Source: Bacillota bacterium (GTDB taxonomy: Bacteria; Bacillota; Dethiobacteria; SKNC01). From it: DNA of 5,517 bases. Shown here in pieces: positions 1 through 4,209 of this stretch. The stretch's first letter is position 1, and every line of letters begins with the position of its first letter. A program made the position numbers and the translations under genes. Location: positions 1 through 5,517 of the forward strand of contig SKNC01000083.1 of assembly GCA_007120745.1 (NCBI GenBank), given 5' to 3'. Under the pieces are notes generated by a model that saw only the letters and a program-made list of their open reading frames with translations, was not told the origin of the DNA and ran no database searches.

Positions 1-1134
1 ATCTTTCCTGCCATGGCCAGAGATCTAAATATTAATTTAACGGACCTGGCCATATTGGTAGGGATTGTTTCTTTTCCCGCTGCAGTAATTAACCTGTTTG
101 GTGGAGTCCTATCAGATCGGTTTGGCCGTAAGTTAGTCATGGCAGTGTCTCTAATTATTTATGGCTTAGGCGGGTTAATGGCAGGATTAGCAATTCTTTT
201 CGCGGCCAATCCTTACTACCTGATTCTGGTGGGCCGGTTTTTTCAGGGGGTAGGTTCCGCCACCCCTATGTTTTTAAGTGTGGCGTTGGTTGGTGATATC
301 TTTCAGAGTATTGAAAGAAATAAGGCGGTAGGGTTTTTGGAAACAGCCAACGGATTGGGAAAAGTTTCAAGTCCGGTCTTGGGAGGAGCCATTGGCATGC
401 TTTCCTGGAAGGCAGTTTTTTTTATTTATCCCCTGGTAGCAATTCCGGTGGCTGCAGCTACCTGGATATATATTAAAGAGCCTGAGCAGGACAGGAACGT
501 GGAATGGGAAAAACATAAAGAAGCATTCCTGCTCTTTAAAAACAGGTCCAGGATGATGAGCCTGGTAGCTGCATTTATGGCTATATTTATCCTGATTGGC
601 ACCATGTTTTGGATGAGTGACTTTTTGGGAACAAAGCTGCAGATTAATAAATTGCTGCGGGGGGTAATTATCGCTTTGCCGGCTGTGGCCATGATGATCA
701 CCACATTAACCGCTGGATTTATTTCCAAAAAGGTTCATCCACGAATTATTATCGCTGTTGGTATGCTGTTATTAGCTGGGAGTGCAGTTGCTTTAGGCTT
801 TCTATTTAACTCTCTACTTTTTTGGCCGCTTATACTACTTGTTGGGGTAGGGGCAGGTATCATGCTGCCGGCCATTGACACCGTAAGCACATCTGTTCAG
901 TCTAAGGATATAAGAGGATTAACCACAACCATTTACGGAAGCGCCAGGTCTTTGGGAGGTGCTCTCTCACCCATCACTTTTTCTTTTCTTCTGCATTATG
1001 GCAGTCGGCTGACTTTTACCGGTATAGGAGCCGCAGGTTTAGTATTGTCGGTAATCTTCTATCTTTTATTTATTGAAAAAGATATTCTTCCACAGGAACT
1101 GCTGCCCGAAGATACGCCACCGGAGCAGGGTTAG
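1..1134 (+). CDS. MFS transporter, probable DHA1-type drug/H+ antiporter (5' end missing)
   Basis: A polytopic membrane protein of the major facilitator superfamily, probably exporting a drug-like or metabolite substrate by proton antiport. The frame is open from base 1, so the ATG at 13 is probably internal: 377 residues are visible, starting with IFPAMARDL, which in this family follows the first membrane helix. About 20-40 N-terminal residues are therefore missing. Loop 2-3 motif A is clear (GGVLSDRFGRK, visible residues 34-44), followed by GRFFQGVGSA in helix 4 and a motif-C-like SSPVLGGAIG in helix 5. A charged central loop (KEPEQDRNVEWEKHKE) separates two halves of about six helices each, and the tail is short and acidic (PEDTPPEQG). 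The overall look resembles Bacillus YfmO/YmfD-type exporters, but substrate cannot be read from sequence. It converges on ylbJ with overlapping stop codons. Family assignment is firm; function is inferred. Confidence 0.9.
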   Translation: MFPAMARDLNINLTDLAILVGIVSFPAAVINLFGGVLSDRFGRKLVMAVSLIIYGLGGLMAGLAILFAANPYYLILVGRFFQGVGSATPMFLSVALVGDIFQSIERNKAVGFLETANGLGKVSSPVLGGAIGMLSWKAVFFIYPLVAIPVAAATWIYIKEPEQDRNVEWEKHKEAFLLFKNRSRMMSLVAAFMAIFILIGTMFWMSDFLGTKLQINKLLRGVIIALPAVAMMITTLTAGFISKKVHPRIIIAVGMLLLAGSAVALGFLFNSLLFWPLILLVGVGAGIMLPAIDTVSTSVQSKDIRGLTTTIYGSARSLGGALSPITFSFLLHYGSRLTFTGIGAAGLVLSVIFYLLFIEKDILPQELLPEDTPPEQG

Positions 1135-2390
1135 AAATACTTGTTTTTACGAGCTTGAACCCTTCTCAAGATTTGTTTTCCCCATTGAAGAATTATGGCG
1201 GATAGCACCAGTAACAGGAGGAAAGAAAAAGCCAGTAAAAAGAAATACAAAATAACCCGTGGTGTTGAATAGCTGTAAAAGCGGGAGGTTGAGGCTATGG
1301 CAGGTAAGGTAAAGTTTATGATATGCTGGTTTGAGGGGTACAGCAGCCAGGTTAATCCAGCGGCAAGAAAGGCGTGAACAATTCGGGTGACAAAGAACAT
1401 TCGCATGCCGATGTCTGTTTTGGCCACCATGCTGGCCACCTGAGCGTGAACGGAAAGGCCACCCCAACCTAACATAAAACCGATGGAGATTACCTTCTGT
1501 AATTCCGTGACCGCTGCTTCAGAGGCAGTGGTGGAACCAATGGTGGTTTCGAAGAGACCGCTGGCGATTGAGGATACAATTTCTGCGGAAAAACCTAAAG
1601 GAACCAGAAGCACCGCAAACCCTGAGGAGATAAGGCCAAGCAAACTTAGTTGAGCAAAGACCCGAACGATCACGGCAAAAAGGATAATAAAGCCGCCAAT
1701 ATTTAATAACTTTAAAACCGAAGACGTGACGGCATCATTCAGCAGTTTACCAATGGTTTGTTTTTGCTGCCTTTGATACAGAACCATGGCAATAAGAGCC
1801 CTTTTTATGGATATAGAGTCGGAATCAAAATAAGTACCTGCTTCATTGTGTTTATAAAAACGCAGTCCAAGGCCGATGATAATATTGGCCAAATAATGGC
1901 TTCCGGCAATAATGATTCCCAGCTCAGGGCAGCCCAACATGCCCACGGCCACTGCACTAATCATAAACAGCGGCGTGGCAAAACTTGTAAAACACAAGAG
2001 CCGTTCAGCCTCTGACCTTGTGCATAACTGCTTTTCTCTTAATTCTGATATCAACAGCCCATTGGTGGGAGAACCTCCCACCAGTCCCATCACCAGGACG
2101 AATCCTCCAAAACCCGGGACATTAAACAAAGGTCTCATGATGGGATCCAGCAGAATTCCAAGAAAGTGAACAAATCCAAGCTTCATTAAAAGTTCTGACG
2201 CCACAAAAAAAGGAAGCAGTGACGGAAAAATTATTTCCCACCAGACTTTTAATCCTTCCGCCGCACCCTCAAAAACAACTATCGGGTGATAAACCATCAT
2301 AAAGATAAAAAAGACAGCTAACGATGTCCAGACTAACCCGGCAATATCTCTTTTGTTTCTTCTAATCTTTCTGTATAATTTAACAAACAA
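1131..2390 (-). CDS. ylbJ: Sporulation integral membrane protein YlbJ (SpoVV)
   Basis: A 419-residue membrane protein, close to the roughly 400 residues of Bacillus YlbJ. In B. subtilis this protein (SpoVV) is made in the mother cell under sigma-E and is needed to move dipicolinic acid across the outer forespore membrane. The hallmark segment is present: WWEIIFPSLLPFF (residues 50-62), then GILLDPIMRPLFNVPGFGGFVL (78-99) and GLVGGSPTNG (102-111), which together form the first 'Gate'/nucleoside-recognition half. A second Gate-like repeat spans about 220-300 and contains GLFETTIGST (278-287). The N-terminus is basic (KLYRKIRRNKR) before the first hydrophobic segment at about 17-35, and the C-terminus ends in a hydrophobic helix plus a basic tail. 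The start is TTG at 2390: an in-frame TGA lies three codons upstream, and an AGAGGTGA ribosome site lies 6 nt before it. A sigma-E-like promoter lies just upstream. Its stop overlaps that of the convergent transporter. Identification is by recalled family similarity and is strong. Confidence 0.93.
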   Translation of the reverse strand: MFVKLYRKIRRNKRDIAGLVWTSLAVFFIFMMVYHPIVVFEGAAEGLKVWWEIIFPSLLPFFVASELLMKLGFVHFLGILLDPIMRPLFNVPGFGGFVLVMGLVGGSPTNGLLISELREKQLCTRSEAERLLCFTSFATPLFMISAVAVGMLGCPELGIIIAGSHYLANIIIGLGLRFYKHNEAGTYFDSDSISIKRALIAMVLYQRQQKQTIGKLLNDAVTSSVLKLLNIGGFIILFAVIVRVFAQLSLLGLISSGFAVLLVPLGFSAEIVSSIASGLFETTIGSTTASEAAVTELQKVISIGFMLGWGGLSVHAQVASMVAKTDIGMRMFFVTRIVHAFLAAGLTWLLYPSNQHIINFTLPAIASTSRFYSYSTPRVILYFFLLAFSFLLLLVLSAIILQWGKQILRRVQARKNKYF

Positions 2391-2404
2391 CCATGTTCAC
2401 CTCT
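2388..2404 (-). promoter_or_regulatory. Ribosome binding site and TTG start of ylbJ
   Basis: On the minus strand AGAGGTGA (2404-2397) precedes TTG (2390-2388) by 6 nt. An ATG at 2394-2392 is out of frame, only 3 nt from GGTG, and encodes just M-V-V-C before a TAA at 2382-2380, so it is not the gene start. In the ylbJ frame a TGA (2399-2397) blocks extension upstream, and the next in-frame ATG is near residue 31, inside the first membrane segment. TTG is therefore the only sensible start. Confidence 0.8.
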
Positions 2405-2420
2405 ACGTAAAACTCCCGAT

Positions 2421-2448
2421 AATATATCTATTCGCTTTAAAACTTATG
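2421..2448 (-). promoter_or_regulatory. Putative sigma-E-type promoter of ylbJ
   Basis: On the minus strand CATAAGT (2448-2442) is followed after 13 nt by GATATATT (2428-2421). The sigma-E consensus, recalled as roughly ATA-rich at -35 and CATACAnT at -10 with 13-15 nt spacing, is matched at the ATA of both boxes and at the A and T of the right half of -10. It lies about 30 nt before the TTG start, which is suitable for a short leader. The match is partial, but B. subtilis ylbJ is sigma-E controlled, which raises the likelihood. Confidence 0.5.
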
Positions 2449-2469
2449 GCAGAACAGGGCTTTTTATTC

Positions 2470-2514
2470 AAAAATTATAAGAGGCCAAAGGGATACGCCC
2501 ATCTGGCCTCTTAT
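2470..2514 (-). terminator. Intrinsic terminator of the AbrB-like gene
   Basis: Perfect 11-bp arms ATAAGAGGCCA (2477-2487) and TGGCCTCTTAT (2504-2514) enclose 16 nt, within which a GGG/CCC pairing may extend the structure. Read on the minus strand, the hairpin is followed by AATTTTT (2476-2470), the expected U-tract. On the plus strand no T-run follows, so it acts leftward, ending the AbrB-like transcript before the separate ylbJ promoter. Confidence 0.85.
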
Positions 2515-2582
2515 TCATACAATTAAACTAAAAAATCAATTATTTTGAAACCTGGAAAGAATGGGATTACATAAAGAATAAA

Positions 2583-2816
2583 CTATAAATCCCGTAAACA
2601 ATGCCGGCAAATTAATTTATTCTTATAATACCTCACCTCGTCTTCGCTATCACAAAAAATACATGACCGCTCATGCTTCTGTAAAACAATTCTATCTGAG
2701 TCTAAAAATATTTCTATAGCATTTTTTTCCTGTATGCCCATAAATCTTCTCAGTTCAATGGGGATAACAACTCTCCCCAACTCATCAACCTTACGGATAA
2801 TGCCTGTAGATTTCAC
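2583..2816 (-). CDS. AbrB-family transition-state regulator with C-terminal putative zinc ribbon
   Basis: A 77-residue DNA-binding protein. Residues 1-47 are a near-canonical AbrB N-terminal swapped-hairpin domain: MKSTGIIRKVDELGRVVIPIELRR (1-24) is almost identical to the B. subtilis AbrB/Abh start, including the Arg residues used for DNA contact (R8, R15, R23, R24). Residues 52-73 hold two CxxC pairs (C52-x2-C55 and C70-x2-C73) 14 residues apart, a layout typical of a small zinc ribbon; Bacillus AbrB has a different multimerisation domain there. I recall similar CxxC tails in clostridial AbrB proteins. AbrB-type proteins form dimers or tetramers and repress post-exponential genes in growing cells; the targets here are unknown. 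The start is GTG at 2816, 6 nt after AAAGGAGG. It has its own terminator before ylbJ and is divergent from the MerR-like gene. Family is certain; metal binding is inferred. Confidence 0.93.
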   Translation of the reverse strand: MKSTGIIRKVDELGRVVIPIELRRFMGIQEKNAIEIFLDSDRIVLQKHERSCIFCDSEDEVRYYKNKLICRHCLRDL

Positions 2817-2830
2817 ATAATTCCTCCTTT
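2814..2830 (-). promoter_or_regulatory. Ribosome binding site and GTG start overlapping an ATG-TGA start-stop
   Basis: On the minus strand AAAGGAGG (2830-2823) lies 6 nt before GTG (2816-2814), which opens the AbrB frame exactly at the conserved V/M-K-S-T-G start. Two bases upstream an ATG (2818-2816) is also well placed (4 nt from GGAGG), but it is followed directly by TGA, so it encodes no peptide. The reading A-TGTGA places both initiation codons under one Shine-Dalgarno sequence. Confidence 0.8.
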
Positions 2831-2847
2831 CAACAAAGTATTACAAA

Positions 2848-2877
2848 GTTATACAACAATATTAACATAAATTTCTA
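2848..2877 (-). promoter_or_regulatory. Possible sigma-A promoter of the AbrB-like gene
   Basis: On the minus strand TATAAC (2853-2848) matches five of six -10 positions, and TAGAAA (2877-2872), 18 nt upstream, matches four of six -35 positions. The implied start near 2841 leaves a short leader before the ribosome site. The region is very AT-rich and alternatives exist, for example AATACT at 2842-2837, so the exact boxes are uncertain. Confidence 0.35.
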
Positions 2878-2961
2878 ATAAAGGAAATATATATTTAATA
2901 AAATCTTTTTCACTGCAATAAAATGGCACAATTTCTACTTTCCATTTACTCTGACCGATGA

Positions 2962-2983
2962 AGAAATCAACCGGTTGATTTCT
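2962..2983. repeat. Perfect 22-bp palindrome in the divergent intergenic region
   Basis: Half-site AGAAATCAACC (2962-2972) is followed with no gap by its exact reverse complement GGTTGATTTCT (2973-2983). It lies about 145 bp from the AbrB start and about 130 bp from the MerR-like start. No T-run follows on either side, so it is not an ordinary terminator; with no loop it looks more like a dimeric protein-binding site. I do not recognise the motif. Confidence 0.7.
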
Positions 2984-3053
2984 GAAAAAACAGGAAGTAT
3001 TTAATTGCATACTAAAAAAACCCTTAAAATACAATGGATACCAGCTGATGCCC

Positions 3054-3082
3054 TTGCCACGATTACACTAAAGTGATACAAT
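3054..3082 (+). promoter_or_regulatory. Sigma-A-type promoter of the MerR-like gene
   Basis: TTGCCA (3054-3059, five of six to TTGACA) and TACAAT (3077-3082, five of six to TATAAT) are separated by exactly 17 nt. The implied transcription start is near 3089, about 11 nt before the ribosome site. The repeated element described next occupies the spacer and the start region, so this promoter is probably under operator control. Confidence 0.75.
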
Positions 3083-3094
3083 TACAGTAAAGTG
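3063..3094. promoter_or_regulatory. Tandem operator-like repeats inside the MerR-like gene promoter
   Basis: TTACACTAAAGTG (3063-3075) and TTACAGTAAAGTG (3082-3094) match at 12 of 13 positions and start 19 bp apart. Each copy contains internal dyad symmetry (CACT-AA-AGTG in the first; TTACA-6 nt-TGTAA in the second, ending at 3097). The first copy fills the -35/-10 spacer, where MerR-family proteins classically bind. The second overlaps the end of the -10 box and the start site, where binding would block transcription. The placement suggests autoregulation by the adjacent gene product; the regulator has not been shown. Confidence 0.6.
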
Positions 3095-3099
3095 TAACC

Positions 3100-3117
3100 A
3101 GGGAGTTGATTGATTTG
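3100..3117 (+). promoter_or_regulatory. Ribosome binding site and TTG start of the MerR-like gene
   Basis: AGGGAG (3100-3105) lies 9 nt before TTG at 3115-3117. Another in-frame TTG at 3106 directly abuts the Shine-Dalgarno sequence with no spacer and is unlikely to be used. No in-frame ATG is available before the conserved helix-turn-helix begins. Confidence 0.6.
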
Positions 3118-3618
3118 GAGAAAAGATATACGGCTGAAGAAGCAGCGGAAAAGCTGAGAGAAGAAGGAGACAAAAAAATTACCAAAAGGACTATAAATTA
3201 TTATGCCTTTGATCAAAGCATGTTTAAAATAAATCTACAAGGCAAAAAAATATTTACGGAGGCAGAAATCGATAAAATAAGAGCTATAAGATTGTTAAGG
3301 GTATACACCGATTACAAGTTAAAAGAAATAAAAAAACTAATAAACTCAAAAACCCTTTTGGAAATTAAAGAAATGTGCCTGGAAAAAACTGAAGAAATGA
3401 GCGATACCCTGCGTACTTCTGAAGAAGACGCAGGAAAACCTGCCCATCTGCGGTTAAAGCCCGATAGTCATTCATTTCATGATACTTATGATACGGATTA
3501 CTATAAAAAAGGTTATCGTACCATAAAAATCAACAATGATGTCAGGCTTACGGTCAGCAGCAGCATAAGTGATGAAAAAATACTAAAAATCATTGGCCTG
3601 ATTAAAAATACGTTTTGA
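3115..3618 (+). CDS. MerR-like helix-turn-helix transcriptional regulator
   Basis: A 167-residue probable DNA-binding protein, read from the TTG at 3115 (three residues longer if the TTG at 3106 were used). Residues 4-77 resemble a MerR winged helix: YTAEEAAEKL (5-14) as helix 1, TKRTINYYAF (23-32) as the recognition helix with the MerR-like R-T-I-x-Y-Y core, GKKIFTEAEIDKIRAIRLLR (43-62) as the wing and third helix, and YKLKEIKKLI (67-76) as the fourth. A charged linker follows (about 78-118), then a short C-terminal part ending in a beta-like GYRTIKINNDVRLTVSSS and a helix, resembling the small C-terminal module of clostridial MerR-like proteins rather than a metal site: there is only one cysteine. 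The effector is unknown. It has its own promoter with a tandem operator and is divergent from the AbrB-like gene. No good terminator follows before the cold-shock gene region. Confidence 0.85.
   Translation: MEKRYTAEEAAEKLREEGDKKITKRTINYYAFDQSMFKINLQGKKIFTEAEIDKIRAIRLLRVYTDYKLKEIKKLINSKTLLEIKEMCLEKTEEMSDTLRTSEEDAGKPAHLRLKPDSHSFHDTYDTDYYKKGYRTIKINNDVRLTVSSSISDEKILKIIGLIKNTF
3408..3443 (+). other. Two mutually exclusive hairpins inside the MerR-like coding region
   Basis: CCTGCGT (3408-3414) pairs with ACGCAGG (3428-3434), and CTTC (3416-3419) with GAAG (3424-3427) around a TGAA loop, giving an 11-bp stem with one bulged A. GCAGG (3430-3434) can instead pair with CCTGC (3439-3443) across an AAAA loop. 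The structures share 3430-3434 and cannot coexist. They lie in the linker between the two protein domains. No T-run follows, so this is not a standard terminator; function is unknown and it may be chance. Confidence 0.4.
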
Positions 3619-3658
3619 GCCTTCCCCATGTAAAGCCAGAAGTTTAGAAAATACTTAA

Positions 3659-3687
3659 AGAAAAACTCCAAAAAACAGAAAAACTCC
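3659..3687 (+). repeat. 11-bp direct repeat just upstream of the cold-shock gene promoter
   Basis: AGAAAAACTCC occurs at 3659-3669 and again at 3677-3687, starting 18 bp apart, with an A-rich stretch between. The second copy ends at the base before the proposed -35 box. This could be an activator site or an A-tract upstream element for RNA polymerase; it also lies in low-complexity A-rich sequence, so chance is possible. Confidence 0.45.
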
Positions 3688-3716
3688 TTGCAAATCATCA
3701 CCACATATGATATGGT
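3688..3716 (+). promoter_or_regulatory. Possible promoter of the cold-shock gene
   Basis: TTGCAA (3688-3693) and TATGGT (3711-3716) each match four of six consensus bases and are separated by 17 nt. The implied start near 3723 would give a leader of about 119 nt, in keeping with the long 5' leaders known for csp genes. An overlapping TATGAT (3706-3711) is a better -10 box but has no partner at the right distance, so the assignment is tentative. Confidence 0.35.
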
Positions 3717-3757
3717 TATATGCAGTGTAAAAAAGTTGAGTAAATTTTCACCATCTT

Positions 3758-3837
3758 TAGGCCTCTGAGTAAACAAGGTAGGACGTAAGGTGCATGATGT
3801 TATTCGCTTTTTGAACAAATTTTTTTAAGGAGGCCTA
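3758..3837 (+). promoter_or_regulatory. Cold-shock leader with Shine-Dalgarno-sequestering pairing
   Basis: TAGGCCTCT (3758-3766) can pair with GGAGGCCTA (3829-3837) in nine consecutive base pairs, eight Watson-Crick and one G-U. This would bury GGAGG of the AAGGAGG ribosome site (3827-3833), which lies 8 nt before the ATG. The 62-nt loop contains GACGTA (3782-3787), which matches the core of the E. coli cold box TGACGTACAGA, and a run of seven T bases just before the ribosome site. The layout suggests a leader that switches translation with temperature, as in E. coli cspA; the pairing is visible but its use is inferred. Confidence 0.55.
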
Positions 3838-3841
3838 TAAC

Positions 3842-4039
3842 ATGATAGGTAAAGTAAAATGGTTTAATTCAGAAAAAGGGTATGGATTTATTGAAAGAAC
3901 AGAGGGTGAAGATGTTTTTGTACATTTTTCCGCTATTCAAGGGGATGGGTTCAAGACATTAGACGAAGGTCAAGACGTGGAATTTGACGTGGTAGAAGGG
4001 AATCGTGGACTGCAGGCTGCTAACGTTACAAAGTTCTAA
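3842..4039 (+). CDS. csp: Cold-shock protein (CspA/CspB family)
   Basis: A complete 65-residue single cold-shock domain, the usual length for bacterial Csp proteins. It starts MIGKVKWFNSEKGYGFI, with RNP1 KGYGFI (residues 12-17) and RNP2 VFVHF (25-29); the nucleic-acid-stacking aromatics W7, F8, Y14, F16, F26, H28 and F29 are all present. These small beta-barrel proteins bind single-stranded RNA and DNA, melt RNA secondary structure, and act as transcription antiterminators and translation aids, especially after a temperature drop; many paralogues are also constitutive. The ATG follows AAGGAGG by 8 nt. The gene has a long structured leader and its own strong terminator. A DEAD-box RNA helicase gene lies directly downstream, fitting a shared role in RNA remodelling. 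Family is certain; which paralogue it is cannot be told from one gene. Confidence 0.97.
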   Translation: MIGKVKWFNSEKGYGFIERTEGEDVFVHFSAIQGDGFKTLDEGQDVEFDVVEGNRGLQAANVTKF

Positions 4040-4058
4040 GAAAAACAATGGATTTTTC

Positions 4059-4098
4059 ATAAGGACATTTTCGGGAATGCCGAAGATGTCCTTATTTT
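4059..4098 (+). terminator. Intrinsic terminator after the cold-shock gene
   Basis: A continuous 16-bp stem (4059-4074 with 4080-4095, one T-G wobble) closes on a 5-nt GAATG loop and is followed by TTT (4096-4098). The outer arms are ATAAGGACAT and ATGTCCTTAT and the inner arms TTCGG and CCGAA. It lies 20 nt after the stop codon. The T-run is short, so some read-through into the helicase gene is possible. Confidence 0.85.
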
Positions 4099-4128
4099 GA
4101 TGATACAAAATTTACAGGCCCCCCGGGT

Positions 4129-4157
4129 ATTTTAAGCAAAAACAGGAAGAATATAAT
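4129..4157 (+). promoter_or_regulatory. Probable promoter of the DEAD-box helicase gene
   Basis: A perfect TATAAT lies at 4152-4157. No good -35 box is found: the hexamer 17 nt upstream (4129-4134, ATTTTA) matches poorly, and there is no TGn extension. A start near 4164 would give a leader of about 46 nt. The perfect -10 box in the only gap between the csp terminator and the helicase makes a promoter here likely, though it may be weak or activator-dependent. Confidence 0.45.
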
Positions 4158-4209
4158 AAAGATTCGAGAAAACAAAGTAAAGAGTATAGATAAAAGGAGA
4201 GTATTAGTT

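Noticed and set aside
1154..1179. CTTGA/TCAAG hairpin followed by a T-rich stretch, as a terminator for the transporter
   Set aside because: The stem is only 5 bp with a 7-nt loop and the T-run is broken; too weak to call.
2849..3034. 61-codon minus-strand open frame upstream of the AbrB-like gene
   Set aside because: It has no good ribosome site, lies over the AbrB promoter region and the palindrome, has low-complexity content, and resembles no family I know.
3005..3035. A second promoter (TTGCAT and TACAAT) before the MerR-like gene
   Set aside because: The -35 box matches only three of six bases and the spacer is 19 nt; the promoter at 3054-3082 is far better.
3106..3108. TTG at 3106 as start of the MerR-like gene
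   Set aside because: It directly abuts the AGGGAG ribosome site with no spacer; the in-frame TTG at 3115 has a workable 9-nt spacing.
3513..3818. 101-codon minus-strand open frame over the end of the MerR-like gene and the csp leader
   Set aside because: It is antisense to a well-supported gene and to the csp leader, and its Phe/Leu-rich content is typical of the reverse of A-rich coding sequence.
4117..4127. GC-rich patch GGCCCCCCGGG in the AT-rich gap before the helicase
   Set aside because: It is striking in composition but forms no stable hairpin with a loop and matches no element I know.
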